Below are positions 1 through 8,412 of a stretch of DNA of 64,000 nucleotides, piece after piece. Each line of letters begins with the position of its first letter. Within the stretch, counting starts at the first letter, position 1. Origin of the DNA: an uncultured Ruminococcus sp. (GTDB lineage Bacteria > Bacillota > Clostridia > Oscillospirales > Acutalibacteraceae); NCBI GenBank assembly GCA_902785555.1, contig CACZZB010000005.1:36998-100997 (forward strand), in the 5' to 3' direction. Under the pieces are notes generated by a model, which did not search any database, was not told where the DNA came from, and saw only the letters and a list, made by a program, of their open reading frames with translations. The position numbers and the translations under genes were made by a program.

Positions 1-251
1 TGTCTCAATGTTATGTTCTCGTACTTCTTATTATTACAAATATATTCAACCAATGTTGTAGTCGATTTTATATCTGAGGCTTCAACTTCATTGAATCCCG
101 TTATAGTAGCCGTACATAAAACAGCTTTTTCAGGCAGTTTGGCATTGTTTATCTGAACTATGACACCCACTATAAGAAGTATTGATGCTATTATAATGAG
201 TATTATACTGCCTCTCATTCCTATTCTTTCCAGAGAAATCTTACTTTTCAA
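1..251 (-). CDS. DUF3592-like single-pass membrane protein, 3' part cut off by the window edge
   Basis: The reading frame runs out of the left edge with about 83 codons visible. I place the start at a TTG (251) because AGGGAG lies eight bases upstream; the ATG at 218, eleven codons further in, is the alternative and has a weaker site. Residues about 12-30 are one hydrophobic helix, followed by an exposed stretch (ATITGFNEVE, then a polar Lys/Tyr turn) laid out like DUF3592 proteins. The gene at 1727-2419 has the same order, so the two may be paralogues either side of the lipoprotein gene at 272, which ends 20 bases before this start. Function unknown; the family call is a moderate inference. 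Confidence 0.6.
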   Translation of the reverse strand, partial: MKSKISLERIGMRGSIILIIIASILLIVGVIVQINNAKLPEKAVLCTATITGFNEVEASDIKSTTTLVEYICNNKKYENITLR

Positions 252-271
252 TTATTATTCTCCCTCTTCCC

Positions 272-1708
272 CTAAAGCACCTCAGCGTACACCGTTATTG
301 TCTGACATATTTCATCACACACGCTGTTATAGTTTATGTCCTCTGCTCCAAAAAATTCCTTTAACCATTCTTCCATGTGAACACATGATTTATTAAGCAC
401 CGAAAGATTGTCGAATTTCACCGACAAATTATCTATTTTATTGTCGACACGATTCTTTTCAAATATTTCCATGAGCTGTTCTTTTACGTCTTCACCCGAA
501 TACACCGTAAGCCCATTCATTTTATGATAATTTGCCTTTTCACTCTTACATTCGGGCAAGCCTATTTCCCTGTAAAATCCGTAAACCTCATGTGTCTTAT
601 CGTTGAACTCATCATTGACATTAAAAAAACCGTAATTCGGATAATTCACCTGATATTCATTATCTTTGATATTATCTATGGTCAGGTCGACATTATAATA
701 TTTTCCGTTTATTTTTATTATATTCCATGAATGTCCCGCATATACGGCATCCGTCTGCCATTTTGGAGTACCCGAAACACACATACATTCAATGCCCAAT
801 TCCCTCATGCACCACATGAATGACTTGCATATTCCTTCACATCTTCCTATATGATTTATAAGGGTCCCGTAGACCGTTCCCGAATAGCCCTCGGAATCAT
901 CATATATACATTCGGAAAAAATCATATCATAAACATATTTTTCTTTTTCGATATCGCTTTTTTCTCCTATATCTGCTTTCAGCGTTTCAAAAAACAGCCT
1001 GAGTTCTTCAATGTATTCATTATATTTTTCCTCACTCATATTATAAGTGAAATATACTCCCGAAACTCTTTTGCACTCCTCATCAACATACATTGGCGAG
1101 TAGTCTCCGTTGAGCTGTATCAGCTCGGGACAGTCATAATTCAGCAGAAACATCATAGTATCAAGTGATTCCGATGGTATATCCTCCGAAAAATGCACTC
1201 CGTCCTCAAAATCCTTTACCGAACAGTACATCTGAATGAAATATTCATACAGCTTTTCATCAAGCTCCTGAACAAAATATTTTTTATCCAATTCGTATAC
1301 CATATTTTCATCAAAGGTCTTTGCCGGCTCTTGAGATACTTCTTCCGTACTGCTCTGTATATCGGAATATTCGGAAACGGTTTGGGAAGGATTTTCTTCA
1401 ATACTGCTTTCCGCCTGATGTATTTCACTTGATTCTTCTTTTGGAACTTCACTTGACACACTGTCACTTGCTTCCGACTTTTCATCAGCTTTGCTCGAAA
1501 CAGAGCTTTGAGGTTCTCTATTTTTGGAACTGTTTTCATTGATTCCTGTATTTTTGCCTGAATTTTCGCTTTGTTTTTCCGAATTTTCCTGTACTGTCTG
1601 TGTACTCTCCTGTACCGGTACATTACTGTCATCATTTTTATTACAACCTGTACAGCATAAAATAAATATAATTAATAATATTGCCGAAATTTTTAACAAT
1701 CTTTTCAT
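272..1708 (-). CDS. Transglutaminase-like lipoprotein with Ser/Glu-rich linker
   Basis: 478 residues. A lipoprotein signal ends in LCCTGC with the lipidated Cys at 22. Residues about 25-130 are a low-complexity Ser/Glu/Gln/Asn linker that would reach through the peptidoglycan. The C-terminal half carries a transglutaminase/protease-like core with the three expected catalytic residues: Cys294 (CEGICKSF), His326 (GHSWN) and Asp341 (VDLT). Members of this fold are cysteine peptidases, amidases or crosslinking enzymes outside the membrane; the substrate cannot be read from the sequence. It lies 18 bases downstream of the DUF3592 gene and is probably co-transcribed. A second transglutaminase-like protein, membrane-anchored rather than lipidated, is at 53599-54978. 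Fold is clear, substrate unknown. Confidence 0.82.
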   Translation of the reverse strand: MKRLLKISAILLIIFILCCTGCNKNDDSNVPVQESTQTVQENSEKQSENSGKNTGINENSSKNREPQSSVSSKADEKSEASDSVSSEVPKEESSEIHQAESSIEENPSQTVSEYSDIQSSTEEVSQEPAKTFDENMVYELDKKYFVQELDEKLYEYFIQMYCSVKDFEDGVHFSEDIPSESLDTMMFLLNYDCPELIQLNGDYSPMYVDEECKRVSGVYFTYNMSEEKYNEYIEELRLFFETLKADIGEKSDIEKEKYVYDMIFSECIYDDSEGYSGTVYGTLINHIGRCEGICKSFMWCMRELGIECMCVSGTPKWQTDAVYAGHSWNIIKINGKYYNVDLTIDNIKDNEYQVNYPNYGFFNVNDEFNDKTHEVYGFYREIGLPECKSEKANYHKMNGLTVYSGEDVKEQLMEIFEKNRVDNKIDNLSVKFDNLSVLNKSCVHMEEWLKEFFGAEDINYNSVCDEICQTITVYAEVL

Positions 1709-1726
1709 TTAGAAACAACTTCTTTC

Positions 1727-2419
1727 TTAAAAATTATTGTCTCCCGAACCATCATCTTCATCATAACCGACATACGGAGCTGTCGGATCAAAATATGAAT
1801 CCATTACTCCACGATTTTCATCATATATCTTATTATAGTCAATTTTATCCGAAAACGGTGCGGCATCCGGATTAGGCTTGCCAGTTCCGTCATAACTTCC
1901 ATATCCCTCCTTTACTTTATCAATTTCTTCACGTGTGGCATTTCTTTGGGCAACATTTTCCCTTATTTCTTTCAGATGCGAGCGTCTTACCGCTGCACCG
2001 AATCCCAGAATACCTATCAGGACAACTGCCGACCAAAAAATATATGCAACCAAACTATATGAAATAACAGGGTCATCTACGACTGAACATATACTCGGCT
2101 GTTCGGCATCATATTTTATATTGATATGGTCACCTATTGTGACTTTGAACGGAATATTATATATTGCTATATTCCTGTACGAATGACCGTCTGCACCATC
2201 AAAATCAACTATCACATTATAATATTCCGCATTATCCGATGACATTGCAGTGACACCCGTTACAACAGCAACTGCCCTCGGGTCTCTCATATCGGGCGTA
2301 TTGTGTTCCTTGTCCTTTTGAGATGTCAGCATTATCAGAGAAACACCTGCTACTATTATCAATGCAAATATTATCATCTGTACTGCCGGTATGGCTAATT
2401 TCTCTTTTATTCTGTCCAT
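1727..2419 (-). CDS. DUF3592 domain membrane protein
   Basis: 230 residues. A hydrophobic segment at about 14-32 and a second at about 125-150 flank an extracellular domain of about 80 residues containing VAVVTGVTAM and YYNVIVDFDG, the pattern of DUF3592. The C-terminal 75 residues are charged, with a PNPDAAPFSDK stretch and an acidic end, and are probably cytoplasmic. The family has no established function. It leads into the transglutaminase-like lipoprotein 18 bases downstream, and a related truncated gene sits beyond that, so these three envelope genes form one minus-strand group. Confidence 0.75.
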   Translation of the reverse strand: MDRIKEKLAIPAVQMIIFALIIVAGVSLIMLTSQKDKEHNTPDMRDPRAVAVVTGVTAMSSDNAEYYNVIVDFDGADGHSYRNIAIYNIPFKVTIGDHINIKYDAEQPSICSVVDDPVISYSLVAYIFWSAVVLIGILGFGAAVRRSHLKEIRENVAQRNATREEIDKVKEGYGSYDGTGKPNPDAAPFSDKIDYNKIYDENRGVMDSYFDPTAPYVGYDEDDGSGDNNF

Positions 2420-2498
2420 AAATTACGCCGTCCTTTATTTATTATCTTTGATATTATACAATATTCCGCAAAAAATTTCAATCCGTTTATCTTTTATA

Positions 2499-2530
2499 CA
2501 AAAATACCGGCTAAATTTTATTCAGCCGAT
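2499..2530 (-). terminator. Intrinsic terminator of the 2540-2956 gene
   Basis: Read on the minus strand, CGGCT pairs with AGCCG across an AT-rich loop and is followed by a short U tract (GTATTTTTG). It starts ten bases after the stop of the gene ending at 2540. Confidence 0.6.
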
Positions 2531-2539
2531 ATTAATATA

Positions 2540-2956
2540 TTAACCTTTTCTCAGCAAAGCACCGTTATCAGACATCAGAAATATATCCCCGTATTCTCCC
2601 ATATCATCATCAATATTATAAACATACGCCGAAATATAATCATCTTTAAGCTCTGTGTACTTCCATGAACCTTTCTTTGCAGGCACATAAAGTAATGTCA
2701 GCATCTTTCCGAACATTGAATGTGTTTCTATTGCGTGATATACAAAAGCACCCGTTTCTTTTTCAAAGTCCCTGTATATTTTTGCATAATTTTCATCATA
2801 CTCTATTGTATCAACACATCCGAACAAGCCTGAAACGACGTAACTGTAATACACTCTGTCTTCTTCCAAATATTTGATAAGATTTGGATTCAAATCAAAT
2901 TTTTCTGTCAGTAATTTCATTCTTTTAAGTGCTTCCTGTTTTTGTGCTTCCGACAT
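2540..2956 (-). CDS. Conserved hypothetical protein, cytoplasmic
   Basis: 138 residues with no signal peptide, membrane segment or motif I recognise. The N-terminal 25 residues are a charged helix (MSEAQKQEALKRMKLL), followed by an aromatic-rich part (VYYSYVVSGLFG, FVYHAIETHSMFG) and an acidic tail. It has a clear ribosome binding site (GGAGGTGCAAAAAA before the ATG) and its own terminator downstream, so it is a single-gene unit. The composition resembles small soluble proteins of gut Clostridia that are annotated only as hypothetical. Confidence 0.7.
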   Translation of the reverse strand: MSEAQKQEALKRMKLLTEKFDLNPNLIKYLEEDRVYYSYVVSGLFGCVDTIEYDENYAKIYRDFEKETGAFVYHAIETHSMFGKMLTLLYVPAKKGSWKYTELKDDYISAYVYNIDDDMGEYGDIFLMSDNGALLRKG

Positions 2957-3011
2957 TTTTTTGCACCTCCGAATTTTTTTAGTATAAATATATCATAATA
3001 TTTTCATATTG

Positions 3012-3821
3012 TCAATTATTTTTTATAAGCTCCGTTATCGGTGACAATTCATATCCCATTTCCTCCCACTTTGAAAGCAGTTCATCAAGTATTTCGCTGT
3101 TGGTCTTTGACGTGCTGTGCAGTAATACTACTGCTCCGTTATGGATACGTGGCAGTAATTTATCAAAAGCCTGTTCTCTTGTCGGCTGATTGTCATTATA
3201 CCAGTCAACATACGCAAGACTCCAGAATATCGTCTTATATCCCATACTTTTTGCCATTTTAAGATTTTCTTCACTGAATTTTCCCTGAGGAGGGCGGTAT
3301 ATCTTCATCATGTCCTTGCCGGTAACTTCCTTATATAAGTTTTCCAACCCCGAAAGTTCTTTCTTAAACGATTCTATATCCGATATCGAGGACATATCGG
3401 GATGAGTCATTGTATGGTTTCCCACCGTATGACCGTCACTTACCATTCTTTTCACAAGTTCGGGAGCTGTTTCAATGAAATTGCCTACAAGGAAAAATGT
3501 TGCCTTTACATTATGCTTTTTGAGAACATCCAATATATTTTCCGTATAGCCGTTTTCATATCCGGCATCAAATGTAAGATATATTTTTTTCTGTGACACA
3601 TCTCCTATATAATAAGCATCGGATAATTTCAGTTTTTCAGCCGTTGCGTTTCCCGTAGGTATCCCGTTTGAAGAATTGAAGCTCAATCCCCAATTCACAT
3701 CCGTTCCTGTCATGACTGCATTGTTTGCGGTTATCCCCGATACTATGACACAGCATACACACAGTATCAAAAAACCCGATATTACTGTAATTATCGTCTT
3801 TCTGTTGAATATGAGATACAA
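3012..3821 (-). CDS. pdaA: Polysaccharide deacetylase, PdaA-type (delta-lactam biosynthesis)
   Basis: Predicted membrane-anchored peptidoglycan N-acetylmuramic acid deacetylase of the PdaA type, which makes the muramic delta-lactam of spore cortex. I start it at a TTG (3821) with GGGGGAG six bases upstream; this gives 269 residues beginning MYLIFNRK and a clean signal anchor at about 8-30. A longer frame reaches 3899 but overlaps the upstream gene. NodB-fold motifs are present: Asp85 in TFDAGYENG, His136 and His140 in HTVGNHTMTH, Arg176 in YRPPQG, and His235 in VVLLHS. The stop of the upstream YbjN-like gene is 52 bases away. Its presence suggests a spore-forming lineage, but no other sporulation gene is in the window. 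Confidence 0.88.
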   Translation of the reverse strand: MYLIFNRKTIITVISGFLILCVCCVIVSGITANNAVMTGTDVNWGLSFNSSNGIPTGNATAEKLKLSDAYYIGDVSQKKIYLTFDAGYENGYTENILDVLKKHNVKATFFLVGNFIETAPELVKRMVSDGHTVGNHTMTHPDMSSISDIESFKKELSGLENLYKEVTGKDMMKIYRPPQGKFSEENLKMAKSMGYKTIFWSLAYVDWYNDNQPTREQAFDKLLPRIHNGAVVLLHSTSKTNSEILDELLSKWEEMGYELSPITELIKNN

Positions 3822-3873
3822 TTGGCTCTCCCCCTTATCACAATAAAATAATATGCCTCTCTTTTTTATATTA

Positions 3874-4314
3874 TCACTTCCATAACGACACCAATTCATT
3901 TATTTTCAAATAATATTCATCAGTCTTTTCGGCAGCCACAGACAGCATATATTCAAATATTGATTCACTCAGCAGTGAATTGTAAAAACTTGAAGTCATC
4001 TTGAAATATACTCCTATATTCTTCCTGTCAAAACAAAAATGACCGTCAGAAAGTGTGTCGTTTATCACACAAAGTGCAAATGCAAGCTCCGATACATTCC
4101 TGAGACCCGAATTTATTTCTATCGGAACATACAGCGATATCAACATTTTTGACGGCTCTATGACGAATATCATCCTGAAATCCTTTTCTTTTCCGCTGAT
4201 ACTGCATTTTACACATAAATTTTCTTCATCACATTCATACGCTATATCATTCCTTTTCAGAACACTGCACAGTGTCTGATATACTTTCATTGATTTTGTC
4301 CCCGATAGTATCAA
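3874..4314 (-). CDS. YbjN-like domain protein
   Basis: 146 residues with no signal peptide. Start is a TTG at 4314 preceded by GGAGGGG seven bases upstream; an ATG nine codons later (MKVYQTL) is the alternative. The order of helices and strands (a helical start MKVYQTLCSVLKRN, then CVKCSISG, RMIFVIEPSK, ISLYVPIEI, and a helix LAFALCVINDTL) resembles the YbjN/type III chaperone-like fold. Function is not established for this family. It lies upstream of pdaA with 52 bases between the stop and my preferred pdaA start, so the two may be co-transcribed. Confidence 0.65.
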   Translation of the reverse strand: MILSGTKSMKVYQTLCSVLKRNDIAYECDEENLCVKCSISGKEKDFRMIFVIEPSKMLISLYVPIEINSGLRNVSELAFALCVINDTLSDGHFCFDRKNIGVYFKMTSSFYNSLLSESIFEYMLSVAAEKTDEYYLKINELVSLWK

Positions 4315-4646
4315 TTTACTGCCCCTCCAAACAAATTATCTGATACTATTTATATCACTTTGAGCATAATTAAAATAACGAATTTTGTCCTTTGTAACAA
4401 AATTGTCATCATTTAATTTCATCGTCGTAATTTTTGCGGATATTGTCGATTTTCAGGCTGTAATTATTGTTAAAAAAGGTATTTTTTTTATAAAAATTTC
4501 AAATGATATTATTACTTTTTAATCAAGATTACAAAATTGTAACAAAAAGCTTGACAAATCATTCAAAATCGTTTAATATATAACCCGTCGCAAGATACTG
4601 ACAGCACATGATGATTTGAGTGCTGATTTTAAGGAGGATTTTTCAA
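4315..4646. other. 332-base intergenic region between divergent genes
   Basis: AT-rich region between the minus-strand YbjN-like gene and the plus-strand SH3 gene. The only elements I can support are the plus-strand promoter near 4551-4579 and the ribosome binding site of the SH3 gene; nothing else is visible in about 220 bases. Confidence 0.5.
4551..4579 (+). promoter_or_regulatory. Sigma-A-type promoter of the secreted SH3 gene
   Basis: TTGACA (4551-4556), 17-base spacer, TAATAT (4574-4579). The start codon is at 4647 after AAGGAGGATT. Confidence 0.6.
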
Positions 4647-5294
4647 ATGAAGAATTTTAGTAAATTACTTGGTATTGTTTCTGCCGGTGTTCTCGCTGCC
4701 GTTATACCTAACTGTTCTGCTTCGGCTTACAATAATACAGTTTATACCACAGACTATCTCAGAGTTAGAGAAGCTCCCTCCCTTGATGCTGCAATTATAG
4801 ACGTTGTTTCTCCCGGCACAGCAGTTCAGCAGATACAGAAGCTTGATAACGGCTGGAGCGAAGTTATATACAACGGCTCTGTATACTATATGTTTTCTTA
4901 CTATCTCACAGATGACTTTGAAGATGAATATGAAAACGAAAACTACTATGAAGAAAATATTGAATACGTTGTTTATGACAACGATTATGATGAAAACACT
5001 TATGTCAATGAAATAATTTCTGCAAATGACTTCCGTTTCAACGGTGAGGAATTCTGGGGTAATTACAGATGGACTTATTACAGTGAACAAGTACTTCCCG
5101 GAGGCGGTCTTGATATCCCCGGCAGACATACCGACAGCAACGGTTATGTTTGTGATGAAAACGATAATATTTGTCTTGCAAGCGATTTCCTTGAAAAGGG
5201 CACTGTTGTTTCAACTCCTTTCGGCAAGGACGGCAAAGTTTATGACTGCGGCTGCGGTGACAATATAACTCTTGATGTTTATGTAAACTGGTAA
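4647..5294 (+). CDS. Secreted SH3-domain protein with 3D-like C-terminal domain
   Basis: 215 residues from the ATG at 4647, which follows AAGGAGG; a longer frame from 4620 has no site. A signal peptide of about 28 residues ends near SASA. Residues about 33-85 are a bacterial SH3 domain (YLRVREAPSLDAAI, GWSEVIYNGSVYYM), usually a cell-wall-binding module. A linker of about 50 residues is extremely rich in Glu, Asp, Asn and Tyr. The C-terminal 60 residues (GGGLDIPGRH, STPFGKDGKVYDCGCG, LDVYVNW) resemble the small barrel found at the ends of many clostridial secreted proteins, related to the 3D domain. Probably a wall-associated secreted protein; no catalytic claim is made. Confidence 0.8.
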   Translation: MKNFSKLLGIVSAGVLAAVIPNCSASAYNNTVYTTDYLRVREAPSLDAAIIDVVSPGTAVQQIQKLDNGWSEVIYNGSVYYMFSYYLTDDFEDEYENENYYEENIEYVVYDNDYDENTYVNEIISANDFRFNGEEFWGNYRWTYYSEQVLPGGGLDIPGRHTDSNGYVCDENDNICLASDFLEKGTVVSTPFGKDGKVYDCGCGDNITLDVYVNW

Positions 5295-5324
5295 TATTTT
5301 GTATATGAAGTAAGCTATCGGCAG

Positions 5325-5366
5325 AAAAAATCGGACTGTTATCAAAAAAACAGCCCGATTTTTTTG
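5325..5366. terminator. Bidirectional terminator between the SH3 gene and hemW
   Basis: ATCGGACTGTT pairs with AACAGCCCGAT with one mismatch; the stem is flanked by A and T tracts, so it can act on both convergent genes. Confidence 0.75.
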
Positions 5367-6464
5367 TTATCCCAATATCTCCGAAATTATATAGTTCGAT
5401 AAAAGAAATCCGTTTGGTGTCAGTCTGATACAGTTTTTATCAGCATACAGTAATCCCATTTTCTCAAACTTCTTTGCATTATATATATAATTTTCGGGAA
5501 TATCAATCCCAAATCTTTGTTTGAATAAATCATTCCTCAGTCCCTCGGATAATCTCAGGGCAAGCATGACAAATTCTTCGATACTTCCGCCTTCTCCGTC
5601 ACTTTCCGTTTTCATATCATAAAAATCCTGAAATGAGCGTTTGAAAAAAAATCTCTTTCCGTCAATGAAAGAATGTGCAGAAGAACCTATGCCTAAATAT
5701 TCCTCGTCATGCCAATATTTCAGGTTATGCCTGCTCTCAAAACCGCTTTTGCAGAAATTCGATATCTCATACTGACAATATCCGTATTCCCTGAGCTTCC
5801 CGACAGCATACAGATACATTTCCGCCTGCTCGTCATCATCACATATCTCCAAGCTGTCACGCATTTTATAATAAGGCGTATTTTCTTCTATTTTCAGGAT
5901 ATATGCCGATATATGCCTTACATTTCTTTCGGCACAGAATTCAATGGACTTTTCAAGGCTTTCCTTTGTCTGCGTTGGTGTAGCTATCATAAGGTCAAGC
6001 GATATATTATCAAAGCCTGACATTTCAGCCTTCTTTATGCACTTTTCAGCCTGTGAAACATCATGAAGCCTGCCGAGAAGTCTTAATTCTCCGTCATCAG
6101 CCGACTGCAAGCCTATCGACAGACGATTTATGCCTGCACTACGCATTTTTTCAAAATCTATATCCTGTTTTTCGGGATTCACCTCAACAGTTATTTCAGC
6201 ATTTTCTGTAATATGAAAGGCATTTTTCACCCTTTCGGCTATCCTGCATATCCTGTCTGCTCCTGTTATACTCGGTGTACCTCCTCCGAAATACAATGTA
6301 TCAGCCTGTCTTTTGAGCCTGTTACCGAATATATCTATCGCCTGACACAGCTTTTCCGTATATATATCGGCTGTTTCGTCCGAAAACTTCACAGAATAAA
6401 AATCACAGTACGGACATTTTCTCCCGCAAAACGGAATATGTATATATACCCCTATATCTTTCAT
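5367..6464 (-). CDS. hemW: Radical SAM HemW-like protein (heme chaperone, coproporphyrinogen III oxidase family)
   Basis: 365 residues. The radical SAM cluster motif CxxxCxxC is at Cys13, Cys17 and Cys20 (IPFCGRKCPYCDF), followed by TLYFGGGTPS and the HemW-type core (NRLSIGLQS, HISAYILKIEENT). The lack of extra residues before the cluster fits HemW, a heme-binding chaperone, rather than the true oxygen-independent HemN oxidase, although annotation pipelines often name it HemN. It is last in a minus-strand chain nudF - small membrane protein - hemW with 1- and 4-base overlaps, so it is translationally coupled to them. Confidence 0.9.
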   Translation of the reverse strand: MKDIGVYIHIPFCGRKCPYCDFYSVKFSDETADIYTEKLCQAIDIFGNRLKRQADTLYFGGGTPSITGADRICRIAERVKNAFHITENAEITVEVNPEKQDIDFEKMRSAGINRLSIGLQSADDGELRLLGRLHDVSQAEKCIKKAEMSGFDNISLDLMIATPTQTKESLEKSIEFCAERNVRHISAYILKIEENTPYYKMRDSLEICDDDEQAEMYLYAVGKLREYGYCQYEISNFCKSGFESRHNLKYWHDEEYLGIGSSAHSFIDGKRFFFKRSFQDFYDMKTESDGEGGSIEEFVMLALRLSEGLRNDLFKQRFGIDIPENYIYNAKKFEKMGLLYADKNCIRLTPNGFLLSNYIISEILG

Positions 6465-6811
6465 TACTTCTGATAATCCTTTCTTAATATAAGCATTATC
6501 TCAGCGAAAAATGACACGACTGCAACGGCTATCAGTGATATATCAATATTCATAAAAGTCCTGAAAGAATCTGACAATTCCTCATAACTCGGAGAATCGC
6601 TCATTACAAGGAATGACACAAAGCCACTGCTGTCACCGACAGTCATACCTGTTATTGCATTATCCAGAATAAATGTCATTATCACATAGCATACAAGCAC
6701 AAATATGATCGTTCCCGTTATTATCGGTCTTTTCGGCTTATTTATGACACATATCACCAGAACCGATAATATTATGGATATGGTTATTATTATAACTATG
6801 GGATTTATCAT
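6464..6811 (-). CDS. Small membrane protein of unknown function
   Basis: 115 residues with three predicted membrane helices: about 5-23, 31-50 and 90-108. The loop between the second and third carries a Ser/Asp-rich stretch (GDSSGFVSFLVMSDS). I recognise no family. It starts inside the last codons of nudF (4-base ATGA overlap) and its stop overlaps the hemW start by one base, so it is certainly translated as part of that operon. Its role is not deducible. Confidence 0.75.
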   Translation of the reverse strand: MINPIVIIITISIILSVLVICVINKPKRPIITGTIIFVLVCYVIMTFILDNAITGMTVGDSSGFVSFLVMSDSPSYEELSDSFRTFMNIDISLIAVAVVSFFAEIMLILRKDYQK

Positions 6812-7371
6812 AAAATTTCACCGTCTTTGCCTGTAAGTTTCCCGAAAAGCATTGCTGTCTTCAAAACAGCTATCTGAGTTTTTGCATCGGCTATCTCGTT
6901 ATTCAGCACCATTTCAACAGCTTTGTCAAGCGGTATCTTTTCTACATCCAGAAATTCGTCTTCATCCAGCTTCTGCTGTTCAAACCTGTCTATTTTACAA
7001 AAATATAAATGTATTATCTCACCGCAATATCCGGGTGTCGGATATACCTGTCCGAGTGTCATATATTCTTTTCCTATCGCTCCTGTTTCTTCCAAAAGCT
7101 CTCTTTTGCCGTTTTCAAGGGGACTCTGTCCCTTTTCGAGCTTTCCGGCGGGCAATTCGAGCAGGACTTCCTTATACGGATAACGGAACTGTCTTACGAA
7201 CAATAATTCATTATCCTCAGTCAATGCCGAAATACATACTCCTCCGGGATGTCCCACTACTTCACGCATTGCCGTTGTACCGTCAGGCAATTCCGCTTTT
7301 TCAAGCGTTACATGGATAACTTTTCCCTCAAATATTTCCTCTTTTTCAACCATTTTTTCAAAAAGTTTCAT
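6808..7371 (-). CDS. nudF: Nudix hydrolase, ADP-ribose pyrophosphatase type
   Basis: 187 residues, the usual length for NudF-type enzymes that cleave ADP-ribose to AMP and ribose 5-phosphate. The Nudix box runs from Gly76 to about 97 and ends in RELLEETG, with the metal-binding Glu94 and Glu95 present. The first Glu of the box (the E of Gx5E) is replaced by Gln82 (EKGQSPLE), a departure from consensus. Family features include RQFRYPYKE and the ELPAGKLE stretch before the box, and a Pro-rich TPGYCGE after it. First gene of the nudF - membrane protein - hemW operon. Confidence 0.88.
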   Translation of the reverse strand: MKLFEKMVEKEEIFEGKVIHVTLEKAELPDGTTAMREVVGHPGGVCISALTEDNELLFVRQFRYPYKEVLLELPAGKLEKGQSPLENGKRELLEETGAIGKEYMTLGQVYPTPGYCGEIIHLYFCKIDRFEQQKLDEDEFLDVEKIPLDKAVEMVLNNEIADAKTQIAVLKTAMLFGKLTGKDGEIL

Positions 7372-7454
7372 CTAAATATTTCCCCCAAAAATTTAACGAT
7401 ATGACAATTATAAACCATATTCACCTCAAAATCAACATTCAAATAAAAAATCTC

Positions 7455-7483
7455 TTGACATATAATATACTAAATGTTATAAT
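7455..7483 (+). promoter_or_regulatory. Consensus sigma-A promoter of the ribU leader
   Basis: TTGACA (7455-7460), 17-base spacer, TATAAT (7478-7483), preceded by an extended TG. This matches the consensus exactly and starts transcription about 15-20 bases before the FMN aptamer. Confidence 0.85.
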
Positions 7484-7507
7484 ACTGTCGAATCAAATAT
7501 TGTGCTG

Positions 7508-7616
7508 TCTTCAGGGCGGGGTGAAAGTCCCCACCGGTGGTCAAAGCCCACTAACAGTTTTTTCTGCTGAATCGGTGAAATTCCGATGCCGACGGTATAG
7601 TCCGGATGAAAGAAGA
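7508..7616 (+). promoter_or_regulatory. FMN riboswitch (RFN element)
   Basis: The conserved blocks of the RFN element appear in order: AGGGCGGGGTGAAAGTCCC, ACCGGTGG, AAAGCCC, TCGGTGAAATTCCGA, GCCGACGGTATAGTCCGGAT and a closing GAAAGAAGA that pairs with TCTTC at 7508-7512. It binds flavin mononucleotide. A terminator follows at 7642-7670, so FMN should end transcription before the riboflavin transporter gene. Confidence 0.96.
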
Positions 7617-7641
7617 TATTATACATTCGTGTATAAATTAC

Positions 7642-7670
7642 GCCCCTGCTTTTTGCACGGGCTTTTTTTG
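7642..7670 (+). terminator. Leader terminator of the FMN riboswitch
   Basis: GCCCCTGC and GCACGGGC pair with one mismatch around a T loop and are followed by seven T residues. It lies between the aptamer and the ribU ribosome binding site. Confidence 0.85.
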
Positions 7671-7715
7671 TTGACAGCCAAAATAAATATCATATCTTTT
7701 TTGGAGGTCTTTTTT

Positions 7716-8360
7716 ATGACAAATCAATCATCAAGAAACAAGAGCAATACCACGAAAATCGCAATTACTGCAATGCTTACAGCCGTAGCCGTTGTTTTGC
7801 AGTATATTGAAATTCCTATTCCTATCATGCCGCCCTTTATAAAGCTGGATTTTTCGGATATTCCCGAACTGATAGGGGCTTTTGTCATAAGTCCGTTATA
7901 TGGAGTTATCATCTGTCTTTTAAAAAATCTTATTCACCTTCCTTTCGGCAATTCAGCCGGTATAGGTGAATTGGCAAATTTCCTCATGGGGGCTGTTTTT
8001 GCATTTACTGCCGGAATAATATATAAACACAATAAAACAAAGAAAACCGCTCTCATTGCCTGCATCATAGGTGCTTTGGCTATGGCGGCATTCAGCGTTG
8101 CAATAAACTATTTCATTGTATATCCTGCTTATGCTGTTGTTCTTTTCAAAGGTTCATCAGAACCTATCATCAAGGCATATACAGCTATCCTGCCCGCATC
8201 CGACAATATTATAAAATCTCTCCTGATATTCAATCTCCCGTTCACTTTCGTCAAGGGCATTATTGATGCAATAGTCACCATGTTAATTTACAAGCCTTTG
8301 TCAAATATGTTCGTAAAACTGAATGAAGATATCAATAAAAAATCCAAGTCAGAAAAATAA
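7716..8360 (+). CDS. ribU: Riboflavin ECF transporter S component
   Basis: 214 residues from the ATG at 7716 behind TTGGAGGTC; longer frames would start inside the riboswitch. Five or six membrane helices. The family pattern is visible: an N-terminal helix with AITAMLTAVAVVLQYIEIP, then IKLDFSDIPELIGAFVISP and GVIICLLKNLIHLPFG, matching the RibU substrate-binding subunit. It needs a separate EcfAA'T module, not present in this window, to take up riboflavin. Control by the FMN riboswitch directly upstream supports the substrate assignment. Confidence 0.94.
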   Translation: MTNQSSRNKSNTTKIAITAMLTAVAVVLQYIEIPIPIMPPFIKLDFSDIPELIGAFVISPLYGVIICLLKNLIHLPFGNSAGIGELANFLMGAVFAFTAGIIYKHNKTKKTALIACIIGALAMAAFSVAINYFIVYPAYAVVLFKGSSEPIIKAYTAILPASDNIIKSLLIFNLPFTFVKGIIDAIVTMLIYKPLSNMFVKLNEDINKKSKSEK

Positions 8361-8365
8361 ATTGC

Positions 8366-8412
8366 AATGAAAAAAACAGAAGTCCGATATTATTCAGACT
8401 TCTGTTTTTCTG
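8366..8412. terminator. Bidirectional terminator between ribU and the exonuclease gene
   Basis: AACAGAAGTC pairs with GACTTCTGTT across a 12-base loop, flanked by A and T tracts. The stem overlaps the last codons of the convergent exonuclease gene. Confidence 0.8.

Noticed and set aside
7401..7715. N-terminal extension of ribU by about 100 codons
   Set aside because: It would read through the FMN riboswitch and its terminator; a strong ribosome site precedes the ATG at 7716.
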